Part shown: piece after piece, positions 32,318 to 41,407 of the stretch
Numbering within the stretch: the first letter of the stretch is position 1
How the letters are laid out: each line of letters starts with the position of its first letter
Made by a program: the position numbers and the translations under genes
Notes under the pieces: generated by a model
What the model was told of the DNA's origin: nothing
The model's input: only the letters and a program-made list of their open reading frames with translations
Databases searched by the model: none
Assembly (NCBI RefSeq): GCF_001695855.1
Contig: NZ_MBSS01000067.1
Coordinates: forward strand, 62,001-126,000
DNA: 64,000 nt
Direction of reading: 5' to 3'
Source of the DNA: Ensifer sp. LC163
GTDB lineage: Bacteria > Pseudomonadota > Alphaproteobacteria > Rhizobiales > Rhizobiaceae

Positions 32318-32392
32318 TACTGCATAATTCCTTAAATCGGATCCGATTTAGGGATAGTCCTTTGCGCGTCATATTTAACGCGCGGCGCGGTA
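32318..32392 (+). repeat. RIME-like element with internal deletion
   Basis: It begins TA-CTGCATAATTCC and ends GGCGCGG-TA, but the second arm of module A and first arm of module B are gone, removing about 30 bp. Both flanking TA dinucleotides remain. Confidence 0.75.
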
Positions 32393-32436
32393 AAGCGCGT
32401 CGCGATCTCCAGGATTCGCTTGCCGCACTTCAAGTT

Positions 32437-32496
32437 CTTGTTTTTGTGCATGTCGCCTTCGCAAAAGCCGCTGCACACTTTCTGCGCGACATGCAT
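32437..32496 (-). repeat. palindromic repeat, GCATGTCGCGCAAAAGTG family
   Basis: TGCATGTCGC...GCGACATGCA outer arms with GCAAAAG inside, the reverse of the copy at 6654. It lies just downstream of the LacI regulator stop. Confidence 0.65.
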
Positions 32497-32507
32497 TAGG
32501 GATTTCT

Positions 32508-33530
32508 TCAGGCGGTGACGCGCAACGGGCCGGTCGACTGACGGATGCGCATTTCCGGCTTGATCAGGTGGATGCCGTCGGGCTCGTGGCTGCCGGAAAG
32601 CCTGTCGAGAAGCGCGCGCGCCGCACTGCGGCCGACATCGGCCTGGCCGTTCCAGACGGTGGTCAATGCCGGCGTCGCGATCGACGCCTCTTCCAGGTCG
32701 TCATAGCCGGTGACGGAGATATCGACGCCGGGAACAAGGCCGGCGCGCGCGATGCCGTTCATCATGCCGATCGCCACCAGGTCGTTCCAGCAGACGACCG
32801 CGGTCGGCTTCTGCGGCAGCGACAGCAGATGCACCGCCGCTTCGAATCCACCCTGCTTGGAGCGGGGCCCAGGAATGCGCAACTCTGGATCAACCTCGAT
32901 GTTGGCCTTGCGCAGCGCGTTGACATAACCCTGATAGCGGTCGCGACCGGTCGAGGTCTGGTCGGTGCCGCCGACCATGGCGATACAGCGGTGGCCAAGG
33001 CCGATCAGATGGTTGGTCGCCAGCGAGATGCCATAGGCGTCGTCGCCACGGAAGATCGGCACGTCCAGCCCCTCGATCGATCGGGCGATCAGGATCGCCG
33101 GCATGCCGTTGTCCTCGGCAAGCTGGATATCCTCCGGCGGAGTGCCGATGGCCGGGGACATGATGACGCCGTCGCCGCCGAGTTGCAGCAGCGTCTCGAT
33201 GAAGTCACGCTGCTTGTCGACCGAGTCGTAATGGTTGGAGAGGATGAAGGTCTGCTTGTCGCGATCGAGCTCCGCTTCGATCGCCTTCAGGATTTCCCCG
33301 TAGAACGGGTTCATGATGTCGTGCACGACGACGCCGATGATGCCGGAGCGCGACGTCCTGAGGCTGGCAGCGCGGCGGTTGTAGATATAGCCGAGTGCGC
33401 GGGCCTGTTCCTTGATCTTGTCGCGTGTGAGGGTCGCCACCAATGGGCTGTCACGCAATGCCAGGGATACCGTTGCCGTCGAAAGACCGAGTGTTTCCGC
33501 GATCGTCGAAAGCTTGACCTTTTGCGCCAC
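32508..33530 (-). CDS. LacI family transcriptional regulator
   Basis: 340 residues. An N-terminal helix-turn-helix (KLSTIAETLGLSTATVSLALRDSPLVA) is followed by the hinge YNRRAASLRTSRSGIIGVVV and a periplasmic-binding-protein-like effector domain (ISVTGYDDLEEASIATPALTTV). It belongs to the GalR/LacI class that senses sugars. The effector is unknown. The neighbours are a hydroxyacid dehydrogenase downstream and a divergent-facing MarR gene; no sugar transporter is adjacent. Confidence 0.94.
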   Translation of the reverse strand: MAQKVKLSTIAETLGLSTATVSLALRDSPLVATLTRDKIKEQARALGYIYNRRAASLRTSRSGIIGVVVHDIMNPFYGEILKAIEAELDRDKQTFILSNHYDSVDKQRDFIETLLQLGGDGVIMSPAIGTPPEDIQLAEDNGMPAILIARSIEGLDVPIFRGDDAYGISLATNHLIGLGHRCIAMVGGTDQTSTGRDRYQGYVNALRKANIEVDPELRIPGPRSKQGGFEAAVHLLSLPQKPTAVVCWNDLVAIGMMNGIARAGLVPGVDISVTGYDDLEEASIATPALTTVWNGQADVGRSAARALLDRLSGSHEPDGIHLIKPEMRIRQSTGPLRVTA

Positions 33531-33624
33531 GATGCCCCCTGTTTAAGCCTAGTTGCCTATCCTCAAATTTAAATCCCTATTTAAACTGTTTAAATCGCCG
33601 CCGCAATATGCCGCGAAACAAGCC

Positions 33625-34122
33625 TCAGTCGGCTGCGCGCGCTGCCTGCAGATTGCTATCGACAGCCCGCAAAAGCTTCATCAGCGTGCGTACCTGCTTG
33701 TCCGTCAGCCCGCGTGTCGCCAGATTTTCCGAATGCTGTCCGGCCTCCGCGATCGTCTGCAGCCGGTTGCGCCCAGGCTCGGTGAGATAGACCTTGGTCA
33801 GCCGCGCATCGTCATCATCAGGACGACGTTCGAGGAAACCCTGCGCTTCCATGCGGCCGATCGTGCGCGTCATCGTCGGCGCCTTGACGCCGAGCTTGGC
33901 TGCAAGCCCGCCCGCCGTCAGCCCGTCCGTTTCGGCGAGCGCCAGCATCACGCCGTCCTGGCCGGCATAAAGCCCGCTTTCGAGCAGGTTGCGCGACAAG
34001 ACCGTGCGCATGGAGCGTGCCGCCTGGACAAGGATCGAGGCGAGATCGTGCTGTTCGGCGAGAAGCTCGTCCTTCTTCTTGCCGTTCTTGCCCTTCTTTT
34101 CGGCCTTGTTCTTCTTGCCCAT
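33625..34122 (-). CDS. MarR family transcriptional regulator
   Basis: 165 residues from the ATG at 34122, which has GCAGGAGGTCC right upstream. The first 18 residues are almost all Lys, Gly and Asn (MGKKNKAEKKGKNGKKK), an unusual basic tail. Then comes a winged-helix MarR domain: LAETDGLTAGGLAAKLGVKAPTMTRTIGRME as the recognition helix region and DDDDARLTKVYLTEPG as the wing. It is divergent from the creatininase-family gene with 113 bp between, so it probably regulates that gene and itself. Confidence 0.92.
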   Translation of the reverse strand: MGKKNKAEKKGKNGKKKDELLAEQHDLASILVQAARSMRTVLSRNLLESGLYAGQDGVMLALAETDGLTAGGLAAKLGVKAPTMTRTIGRMEAQGFLERRPDDDDARLTKVYLTEPGRNRLQTIAEAGQHSENLATRGLTDKQVRTLMKLLRAVDSNLQAARAAD

Positions 34123-34235
34123 TGGACCTCCTGCCGAATCCCGTCTTAGACATTTATAGCAATACAGCTTGCGATTACGAACTGTATGACTCAAATAACA
34201 TTTTTACGACGATTGACGTGAAGGATCGAAGAGAA

Positions 34236-35027
34236 ATGTCGATGCCCCAGGCCCGATGGCAGGACAATCCGACCGACCTTCCGCGACAAGCCCGGCGCGA
34301 CTGGATCGCCGTGCTGCCGCTCGGCGCTCATGAGCAGCATGGCCCGCACTTGCCCTTCGACACGGACACGCTGATTGCTGCGGGCATCGTCGAGCGCAGC
34401 ATCCCTGTTCTGCCGGCCACCCTGCCCGCCACCTTCCTGCCCGTAGAGCCCGTCGGCTATTCGATCGAGCACATGGATGTCGCCGGCAGCCGGTCGCTCG
34501 CCTACGACGAGGCTGTCCGCCGTTGGCTCGGCATCGCCGAAAACCTGCACGGTCTCGGCATCCGCAAGTTCGTGATGCTGAACGCCCATGGCGGTAACTC
34601 GCCGTTGATGACGATCGTTGCGACCGAGGCACGGGTGCGTTTCGGCATGCTGGCGGTTGCGACCAGTTGGACCCGCTTCGGCCAGCCGGACGGCTGGATC
34701 ACGCCCGAGGACAAGGCGATCGACATTCACGGCGGCGATATCGAGACGTCGGTGATGCTGGCGCTCCATCCGGAAAAGGTCGAGATGGCGAAGGCCCGTG
34801 CCTTCCCCTCGCGCCAGAGCGACTATGCCGGACGCTTCAGGCATTTGCGCGCCTATGGCCCGCATGCCTTCGGCTGGAAGATGTCCGACCTCAACCGCGA
34901 GGGTGTTGCCGGCAATGCTTCAGCGGCCACCGCCGCGCGCGGCGAGCAACTGCTGTCCCACGCGGTCAAGGGCGTGATCGAGCTTTTGACCGATGTCGCC
35001 GGCTTCGACATGGCCGAACTCGCCTGA
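34236..35027 (+). CDS. creatininase family amidohydrolase
   Basis: 263 residues. The metal-binding motifs of the family are clear: LGAHEQHGPHLPFDTDT, LNAHGGNSPLM and IHGGDIETSVML. The family includes creatinine amidohydrolase, ArfB-type formamide hydrolases and mycofactocin MftE. No neighbouring gene fixes the substrate. GAAGAGA precedes the ATG; a second ATG lies two codons on. It is divergent from the MarR regulator and followed by a polysaccharide gene. Confidence 0.88.
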   Translation: MSMPQARWQDNPTDLPRQARRDWIAVLPLGAHEQHGPHLPFDTDTLIAAGIVERSIPVLPATLPATFLPVEPVGYSIEHMDVAGSRSLAYDEAVRRWLGIAENLHGLGIRKFVMLNAHGGNSPLMTIVATEARVRFGMLAVATSWTRFGQPDGWITPEDKAIDIHGGDIETSVMLALHPEKVEMAKARAFPSRQSDYAGRFRHLRAYGPHAFGWKMSDLNREGVAGNASAATAARGEQLLSHAVKGVIELLTDVAGFDMAELA

Positions 35028-35127
35028 GCAAAGGGGCGCCCTGCGCCGGCAAACACTTTGTTTGGGCTTTTACGCTATCAGCATGGGCAGCAGCAAACGA
35101 CGACAGGCGGCGCAAAGCCGGAAACCC

Positions 35128-36513
35128 ATGGCGAAGATCATCGCGCTCGGCGCCTATTTCTATCAGGCCCTGATCGCCTTCGGCCTGTTGATCATCGTCG
35201 CCCATTGGCTGGCCCCGGCCGACTATGCCGGCTATTCGCTCTTCATCTCGCTCAGCCAGTTCGGCGCGATCGCCGCCTTCGAATGGGTGCGTTTCTCCTG
35301 CATGCGGTTCTACCCCGGCCCGTCGGCGGAAAGCGAAGCGGCGGAGCGGCGAACGATCGTTGCGGAGGCAGCGGCCTGCGCGCTTTTCTGCCTTCTGGCT
35401 GCGACTGTGTCGCTCGCCTTCGGCGTCTCGCCGCCGGTGGCGCTCGTCGGCGGCCTCGTTGCCGTCGCGCAAGGCGGCAGCGACCTGCACCTGACCATGC
35501 TGCGCTTCCGTCAGGATTTTCGCGCCTTCTCGGTGCTGCAAGGCTCCCGCGCCACCATCCTGGCGGCGGGAACATTGCTCGGTGCGGTCGTGTCGCCAAC
35601 GTTCCTGTCGACGGTCACCGGCCTGCTTGGCGGTTATGCCCTCTACGCGCTGCTCGCAGCGCTGCTGTCGCGCAGAGCAGGGCCGCGGCCTTCGGCATCG
35701 CTCGAGATGGCGCGCGTGCGAAAGCATCTGGTCTATGGCAGCGTTTCCGCGGGTGCGGCCACCGCCTCGATGTTCGCGCCGCTCGCGCTCAAGGCGATCG
35801 TCACCTCGGTCCTTGGGCCCGGCGGTGCGGCCGGTGCGCTGCTCGCACTCGATCTGTTGCAGCGCCCCTTCGTCCTCATCGTCTCCGCCCTGCAGGCGAT
35901 CCAGTATCCCGAGATCGTCGCCGCGCACGACAAGGGCGGCGAAACGCCGGTGCTTCGCCGCCAGCTCGGACAGTATTACGCCCTGCTGACCAGCTTCGCG
36001 CTGATGATGGCGGCCGGCATCTTCGCGGTGCTGGTGCCGGCGACATGGCTGGTGATCAGCCCGAGCCTGCAGGCCGGATTCCTTGCGACCGCCCCCTTCG
36101 TCATCATCCTCTCGCTTGCGCGCGTGCTGACGCAGATCATGCTGCCGACACCGCTGCACCTGAAGCAGCGCCTTACCTCGATCTTCGCGCTCGCCGCCAT
36201 CGACTGCGCGCTTCTCAATCTTCTTGCCCTTGCCTGCGGCTTCCTGCTGGCGCTGACCGACGCCGTCATGATGGCCGGTGGCGCGCTCGGCGCCATATTC
36301 GCATCGTTGATCGGCCTGCGCCTGATGGCGACCTTGGCCTTCGATTTCACCTGGCCGCCGGTCCTCTTCGCCGCCGCGGGCCTGGCGGTAACCATCGTCG
36401 CCTTCGTCCTGTCGTACCAGTCCGCTTATGTCGCCACAGCAGCCGGCATCCTTATTGGTGGGGCCTGCTGCCTCTTGGCGCTCGATCGCCTGCGGCTTGG
36501 CATGCGCGCGTGA
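35128..36513 (+). CDS. polysaccharide flippase-like membrane protein (Wzx/MATE fold)
   Basis: About 461 residues with some twelve hydrophobic segments, such as IIALGAYFYQALIAFGLLII and later LLGGYALYALLAAL. The layout of an N-terminal YSLFISLSQFGAIAAFEWVRFS segment and pairs of helices is that of oligosaccharide flippases that move lipid-linked repeat units. An in-frame ATG at 35083 would add 15 basic residues; neither start has a strong ribosome site. A glycosyltransferase follows 71 bases later on the same strand, supporting a surface-polysaccharide role. Confidence 0.78.
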   Translation: MAKIIALGAYFYQALIAFGLLIIVAHWLAPADYAGYSLFISLSQFGAIAAFEWVRFSCMRFYPGPSAESEAAERRTIVAEAAACALFCLLAATVSLAFGVSPPVALVGGLVAVAQGGSDLHLTMLRFRQDFRAFSVLQGSRATILAAGTLLGAVVSPTFLSTVTGLLGGYALYALLAALLSRRAGPRPSASLEMARVRKHLVYGSVSAGAATASMFAPLALKAIVTSVLGPGGAAGALLALDLLQRPFVLIVSALQAIQYPEIVAAHDKGGETPVLRRQLGQYYALLTSFALMMAAGIFAVLVPATWLVISPSLQAGFLATAPFVIILSLARVLTQIMLPTPLHLKQRLTSIFALAAIDCALLNLLALACGFLLALTDAVMMAGGALGAIFASLIGLRLMATLAFDFTWPPVLFAAAGLAVTIVAFVLSYQSAYVATAAGILIGGACCLLALDRLRLGMRA

Positions 36514-36584
36514 CCTCAGGCACGATAAGGAAAACTGAACCTCTTTCCGCTTATATCTGAGCCAACGTAGAGGCGAAGAACACC

Positions 36585-37463
36585 ATGAAGATCATTGTCG
36601 GAATAGCCACGGCGGGCCGCCGCGAGGTGCTGTCCGAAACGCTGCAGCACCTGACCCGGCAGGATCGCAAACCGGACGCCATCCTCGTGTGCCCGTCTTC
36701 GCCGGACGACGTGGATGAAACATTCGCCGAAACACTATCTGTTCCGGTGACGATCGTCGCGGGTGAGCGCGGGCTGACCAAACAGCGAAACGCCATTCTG
36801 TCGTCGATCGACGCCGGCGACCTGCTCGTCTTTTTTGACGACGACTTTCTGCCGCAAGTCGCCTTCCTGGCAAGCGCGGAGACGCTTTTCCTCAAGGAAC
36901 GGGATATCGCGGTTGCAACGGGGCTGGTGCTGGCGGATGGCATTCATGGTCCCGGCATCCCGGTCAAGGAAGGGCTGGAAATCCTCGATCGCGATCGGAC
37001 GACAGGCAGCCTGGCCACGCTCGAACCTGTTTACAACGCCTATGGCTGCAACATGGTATTCCGATTGTCGGCAATAGAAGCCGACGGCACCCGGTTCGAC
37101 GAACGACTGCCGCTCTACGGCTGGCAGGAGGATGTCGATTTCTGCCGCCGTCTCGCGCGTTACGGTCGCATCGTTCGAAGCGGCGAATTGCGTGGCGTGC
37201 ACCTCGGCAGCAAGCGCGGCCGCACCTCTGGCCTGCGGTTCGGATATTCCCAGGTGGCCAACCCGCTCTACCTCTTCCGCAAGGGCAGTGTCAGCTTGAG
37301 GTGGACCATCCGTCTCGTGGGTAGCAATGTCGCGGCAAACACGATCGGCAGCCTGAGACCTCAAGGGCTCGTCGATCGACGCGGCCGGCTCAAGGGAAAC
37401 CTCATCGCCTTCGCCGATCTCCTGCGCGGCAGGATCGACCCGCTGCGCATGCTCGAACTCTGA
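36585..37463 (+). CDS. glycosyltransferase family 2
   Basis: 292 residues. The GT-A fold begins IIVGIATAGRREVLSETLQHL. The metal-binding motif is VFFDDDFLP, and the acceptor region is YGWQEDVDFCRRLARYG with the ED catalytic pair. It resembles ExoU-like succinoglycan glucosyltransferases in the EDVDF motif, but the exo cluster is not here. The donor sugar is unknown. AGGCGAAGAACACC precedes the ATG. It converges on the GT4 gene. Confidence 0.9.
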   Translation: MKIIVGIATAGRREVLSETLQHLTRQDRKPDAILVCPSSPDDVDETFAETLSVPVTIVAGERGLTKQRNAILSSIDAGDLLVFFDDDFLPQVAFLASAETLFLKERDIAVATGLVLADGIHGPGIPVKEGLEILDRDRTTGSLATLEPVYNAYGCNMVFRLSAIEADGTRFDERLPLYGWQEDVDFCRRLARYGRIVRSGELRGVHLGSKRGRTSGLRFGYSQVANPLYLFRKGSVSLRWTIRLVGSNVAANTIGSLRPQGLVDRRGRLKGNLIAFADLLRGRIDPLRMLEL

Positions 37464-37494
37464 CTGGGCATTCGGCTCCGACCAGGCAAGCTGG

Positions 37495-38586
37495 TCAGCC
37501 CCGTCCTGCCGCCAGCAGGTTAAGCAGAACGACCGCACTTGCGTTCCATGAGAACCGCTCGGCATTCTCGTGCCCGGTGCGCACAAGCTGCCGCCGAAGG
37601 GCAGCATCGGCGGATATGTGCCGCATGACCTCGATCAGAGTTTCCACCTTCGTCGGATCGAAATAGAGAGCCGCCTCGCCGCAGGCCTCCCTGACCGGCG
37701 GGATGTCGGCAGCGAGTACCGGACACCCTTGCGTCATCGCCTCGAGCGGCGGGATGCCGAACCCTTCGTAGAGACTCGGGAACAAGAAGGCCGTGGCGTG
37801 GCGCTGAAGCCCGGCGATCTCCGCGTCGGTGAGGCGCCCGGGAAAGATCAGGTTGCCGCGCGACGTCGGAGCGATGTCGCGAAAAACGCTGGGATCCGTA
37901 CCGCCAACGACGACGAGCTTGCTGCCGGTTGCGCCCAGGGCCTCGAAGGCACGCACCGCGAATTCGACGTTCTTGTTCGGCTTCAAGGTGCCGACGAGAA
38001 GGGAGAAGGGCGTATCGGCAAGGCCAAGCTTCGCAACGATTTCCCGATCCGGCTGCAGGTCCGAAAAATGGTCGGTGGCATTGTAGATCACGTCGATGCC
38101 CGTAGCCGGGACGCGAAAAATGTCTGCCAGCTCGCCACGAGAAAAGTACGAAACGGTGCCGATCTTCGCACGCCGCGTCAGGATGTAGCCGAGCGCGCCA
38201 TGGAACAGACGGTAGCCGCGACCGAAGGATGCCGGATGACGAAAGAGCGTGACGTCATGGATCACCACCACCTGGTCGGAGTGCAGCACCGGTCCGCTGC
38301 CGCCAAGGCCGATCAGCGTGTCACGACGCGCTCGCCAACAGAGTGGCCCCTGCTCCCAGAGATGGCCCGGTCCCGAACCGAAGCGCTCGATCGATATCGC
38401 CGATAGCTGAAGATCATCCGGTGTCGACGCCGGAGCCAGCAACCGCCAGCGCACATCTTTCAACGCTGCCGGCACATCGCCTGCGGCAATGCGGGCATCG
38501 AGCGCGCGGGTGATTTCGCGGGCAAAGCGCTGCACGCCGGTGAGCGGTTGGGTCAGAAACCGGCCGTTGATGGAAATCGTCTTCAC
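37495..38586 (-). CDS. glycosyltransferase family 4
   Basis: 363 residues from a GTG at 38586 (KTISINGRFLTQPLTGVQRFA); AAGGG lies about ten bases upstream. The GT-B C-terminal domain contains LLVGTLKPNKNVEFAVRAF and the nucleotide-sugar motif PSLYEGFGIPPLEAMTQGCPV with the E-x7-E pair. It resembles mannosyl/fucosyl transferases of exopolysaccharide loci. With the flippase and GT2 it forms a compact surface-glycan module, although there is no polymerase or priming transferase in sight. Confidence 0.9.
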   Translation of the reverse strand: MKTISINGRFLTQPLTGVQRFAREITRALDARIAAGDVPAALKDVRWRLLAPASTPDDLQLSAISIERFGSGPGHLWEQGPLCWRARRDTLIGLGGSGPVLHSDQVVVIHDVTLFRHPASFGRGYRLFHGALGYILTRRAKIGTVSYFSRGELADIFRVPATGIDVIYNATDHFSDLQPDREIVAKLGLADTPFSLLVGTLKPNKNVEFAVRAFEALGATGSKLVVVGGTDPSVFRDIAPTSRGNLIFPGRLTDAEIAGLQRHATAFLFPSLYEGFGIPPLEAMTQGCPVLAADIPPVREACGEAALYFDPTKVETLIEVMRHISADAALRRQLVRTGHENAERFSWNASAVVLLNLLAAGRG

Positions 38587-38785
38587 GCGCGCACCCTTGT
38601 CGATAGGACGCGAACTCTCCCTGATTTTGATGAAAGGAGCGTTATCGCTGCCCGGCCGACCCGTCTTGGTGGCGGCAAAGGCGCGGCCAAAATGGGCTTC
38701 GCCATTTGCGCATCGCCGCCGCATCTCCTATATGAAGCGCGACATGGATGCCCGCTTCCCGCATCCCGAGATACCAGAGGTTCCC

Positions 38786-39865
38786 ATGACCGAAACATCC
38801 CCGCAGAAGCCGATTCCCGTCACCGTGCTCACCGGATATCTCGGCGCCGGCAAGACGACGCTGTTGAACCGCATCCTCAGCGAGAACCACGGGCGCAAAT
38901 ACGCCGTCATCGTCAACGAATTCGGCGAGATCGGCATCGACAACGACCTGATCGTGGAATCCGACGAGGAAATCTACGAAATGAACAACGGCTGCGTCTG
39001 CTGCACCGTGCGCGGCGACTTGATCCGCGTGGTGGAGGGCCTGATGCGCCGCCCCGGCCGCTTCGATGCGATCATCGTTGAAACCACTGGCCTTGCCGAC
39101 CCGGTCCCGGTGGCCCAGACCTTCTTCATGGACGATGACGTGCGCGCCAAGACCGAGCTTGACGCCGTTGTCGCGCTGGTCGATGCCAAGCACCTGCCGC
39201 TCAGGCTGAAGGACAGCCGCGAGGCGGAAGACCAGATCGCCTTCGCCGACGTCGTGCTCCTGAACAAGACCGACCTTGTCAGCCCGGAAGAACTCGACCG
39301 GATCGAGGCGACGGTTCGGGTGATCAACCCGTCGGCCCGCATCTACAAGACGCAACGCTCCGACATCGACCTCACCAAGGTTCTCGACCAGGGCGCGTTC
39401 AACCTTGAGAAGGCGCTGGAAAACGACCCGCATTTCCTTGAGCAGGACGATCATGAACACGATCACACCTGCGGTCCGGATTGCGGCCACGATCACCATC
39501 ATCACGACGATCATGACCACCATGATCACGATCATCACCACCATGACCACGCCCCGTCGCCGATCCATGACGTGACGGTGCAGTCGATCTCGCTGCGCGG
39601 CGGCGAGATGAACCCTGATCGCTTCTTCCCCTGGATCCAAAAGATCACCCAGACGGACGGCCCGAACATCCTGCGGCTGAAGGGCATCATCGCCTTTGCC
39701 GGCGATGCCGAGCGCTATGTCGTGCAGGGCGTGCACATGATCATCGAGGGCGACCACCAGCGCGCCTGGAAGGAAGGCGAGAAGCGCGAAAGTCGCCTGG
39801 TCTTCATCGGCCGCGACCTCGACCGCGAAAAGCTGGAGCGCACCTTCAAGGCCTGCGAAGCTTAA
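38786..39865 (+). CDS. CobW/COG0523 family GTPase with histidine-rich insert
   Basis: 359 residues. The start at MTETSPQKPIPVT has AGAGG upstream. It contains the Walker A GYLGAGKTTLL (residues 17-27), the metal-binding CVCC (70-73), NKTD (160-163) and a C-terminal CobW_C domain. Between them, residues 223-255 are dominated by His and Asp (about 18 His), a likely metal store. COG0523 GTPases move Zn, Co or Fe to client proteins; the His-rich loop favours Zn or Co. No cobalamin genes are nearby, so a zinc chaperone is more likely than a role in B12 synthesis. A WD40 protein follows 233 bp later. Confidence 0.92.
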   Translation: MTETSPQKPIPVTVLTGYLGAGKTTLLNRILSENHGRKYAVIVNEFGEIGIDNDLIVESDEEIYEMNNGCVCCTVRGDLIRVVEGLMRRPGRFDAIIVETTGLADPVPVAQTFFMDDDVRAKTELDAVVALVDAKHLPLRLKDSREAEDQIAFADVVLLNKTDLVSPEELDRIEATVRVINPSARIYKTQRSDIDLTKVLDQGAFNLEKALENDPHFLEQDDHEHDHTCGPDCGHDHHHHDDHDHHDHDHHHHDHAPSPIHDVTVQSISLRGGEMNPDRFFPWIQKITQTDGPNILRLKGIIAFAGDAERYVVQGVHMIIEGDHQRAWKEGEKRESRLVFIGRDLDREKLERTFKACEA

Positions 39866-39911
39866 AGCCTGATACTGGAAGCCGTGATCCGGCTCCAAGA
39901 TCAAATAAGTA

Positions 39912-39959
39912 GGGCATGATGTCGGCCGAAAACCGCTTACACTTTTCGACATCGTGCTC
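39912..39959 (+). repeat. palindromic repeat related to the GCATGTCG family
   Basis: GGGCATGATGTCGGCCGAAAA and the complementary TTTTCGACATCGTGCTC form one hairpin. It directly adjoins a RIME-like element at 39960, so two repeat families are stacked in the same gap. Confidence 0.6.
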
Positions 39960-40065
39960 TACTGCATAATTCCCTACATCGGATCCGATGTAGGGATAAA
40001 ATTATGCAGCGAGTTTAAAGCGTTACAGAGCCCTTTGCGCGTCATATTCGACGCGCGGCGCTGTA
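39960..40065 (+). repeat. RIME-like element with covarying palindrome arms
   Basis: Module A carries CCCTACATCGGA pairing perfectly with TCCGATGTAGGG, where other copies have CCTTAAATCGGA and its complement. Three positions changed in both arms, keeping pairing. Flanked by TA at 39960-39961 and 40064-40065. Confidence 0.82.
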
Positions 40066-40098
40066 AGGCCTGCCGAACCAGGGGACCATAACAATCTG

Positions 40099-41088
40099 AT
40101 GCCGACAGTCGCTCCGCTCGATCTTGAAGGCCACGTCGTTGGCGTAGCCTTTCTCAAGGGCATACCTTTCTTCGCCGAAGCCACCGGCGCCATCCACCGT
40201 CTCGACCATGGCCACAAGACGACGGAAGTCCATGAAGGCCTGCTGTCTCTGGTTGTCGACGAGGCGAACGACACGCTGCTGACCGGCGGCGAGGACGGCA
40301 AGGTGATGCGTACGGCCGCCGACGGCACGGCGACGCTGGTTGCCGAAGCGCCGCGCAAGTGGATCGCCCAGGTCGCCGCCGGACCGCAGGGAGCCGTCGG
40401 CTATGCCTATGGCAAGACCACGCATGTGCGGCTGGCCGACGGCACGACGAAGGAATTTACCGAAGAGCGCACGGTCGAGGGCGTCGCCTTTGCACCGAAG
40501 GGCCTGCGCGTTGCCGCGGCCCGCTACAACGGCGTGTCGATGCACTGGGTCGCGACCGCGGGCCAGCCGATCGATCTCGACTGGAAGGGTGCCCATACCG
40601 GCGTCACCTTCTCCCCCGACGGCCGTTTCCTCGTGACCACGATGCAGGAAAATGCCCTGCACGGCTGGAAGCTCGATGCCAAGCCCGGCGCCGAGGCGCG
40701 CCACATGCGCATGACCGGATATCCCGCCAAGGTGAAGTCGCTCTCCTGGTCCGCCAAGGGCAAGTGGCTTGCCTCCTCAGGCGCGCCGGCCGCCATCGTC
40801 TGGCCCTTCCAGGGCAAGGACGGACCGATGGGCAAGGCGCCGCTGGAACTCGGCACCCGCGCCGACATCATGGTCACCTCCGTTTCCTGCCATCCGGCCG
40901 AGGACATCGTCGCGATCGGCTACCAGGACGGCATGATCCTGGCCGCGCGTTTCGCCGACAGCAAGGAAGTGCTGCTGCGTCGCCCCGGCAAGGGCGCGGT
41001 CACCGCCATGGCCTGGAGCAAGGATGGGCGCCAGCTCGCCTTCGGTTCGGCCGAGGGCGACTGCGGCGTCGTCGATATCGCAGGATAA
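40099..41088 (+). CDS. WD40 repeat protein
   Basis: 329 residues, starting at MPTVAPLDLEGHVVGVAFLKG. Several blades end in short WD-type strands, for example VTFSPDGRFLVTTMQENALHGWKL, VKSLSWSAKGKWLASSGAPAAIVW and VTAMAWSKDGRQLAFGSAEGDCGVVD, giving a seven-bladed propeller. No enzymatic motif is visible; a scaffold role is inferred. It follows the His-rich CobW GTPase on the same strand, an arrangement I believe recurs in Rhizobiales, which suggests the two work together in metal handling. Confidence 0.85.
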   Translation: MPTVAPLDLEGHVVGVAFLKGIPFFAEATGAIHRLDHGHKTTEVHEGLLSLVVDEANDTLLTGGEDGKVMRTAADGTATLVAEAPRKWIAQVAAGPQGAVGYAYGKTTHVRLADGTTKEFTEERTVEGVAFAPKGLRVAAARYNGVSMHWVATAGQPIDLDWKGAHTGVTFSPDGRFLVTTMQENALHGWKLDAKPGAEARHMRMTGYPAKVKSLSWSAKGKWLASSGAPAAIVWPFQGKDGPMGKAPLELGTRADIMVTSVSCHPAEDIVAIGYQDGMILAARFADSKEVLLRRPGKGAVTAMAWSKDGRQLAFGSAEGDCGVVDIAG

Positions 41089-41140
41089 AGTCTGCTCCAG
41101 GCCGCACCGCCTATGGCGCACGCTGGCATCTGCCCCCTCA

Positions 41141-41257
41141 CCCTCTCCCCGCAAGCGGGGCGAGGGGACGTGGCATACGCTTTATCACGGATACCGAACA
41201 AATGGCCGGGTGAAACCGCGCCACAAGTTCCTTCTCCCTGTCCTGACGGGGAGAAGG
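41141..41257 (+). repeat. tandem pair of GC-rich palindromes
   Basis: CCTCTCCCCGC/GCGGGGCGAGG at 41141-41167, and CCTTCTCCC.../GGGAGAAGG at 41230-41257 followed by TGGCGGCAGCCGGATGAGGGG. The same pair, in the same order and with the same trailing sequence, occurs at 63018-63138. This is a common intergenic palindrome type in Rhizobiales. Confidence 0.75.
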
Positions 41258-41407
41258 TGGCGGCAGCCGGATGAGGGGCTGCCTCATCACTCACGGGCCC
41301 CTACCCCAAACAATCAGATCTTCACAAGCGTCGCCGTCACGTACATGAAGCCCACGCCAGCAGCGAGCAGGTGATGCCACGAAGTCCGAATTGACCGGCA
41401 CGCCTGA

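Noticed and set aside
34966-36159. 397-codon ORF opposite the flippase
   Set aside because: Low-complexity Arg/Gln/Glu-rich product typical of antisense reading; the plus-strand membrane protein is convincing.
39450-39556. CAT-rich tandem DNA repeat
   Set aside because: This is the codon pattern of the His/Asp-rich loop in the CobW protein, not a separate repeat.
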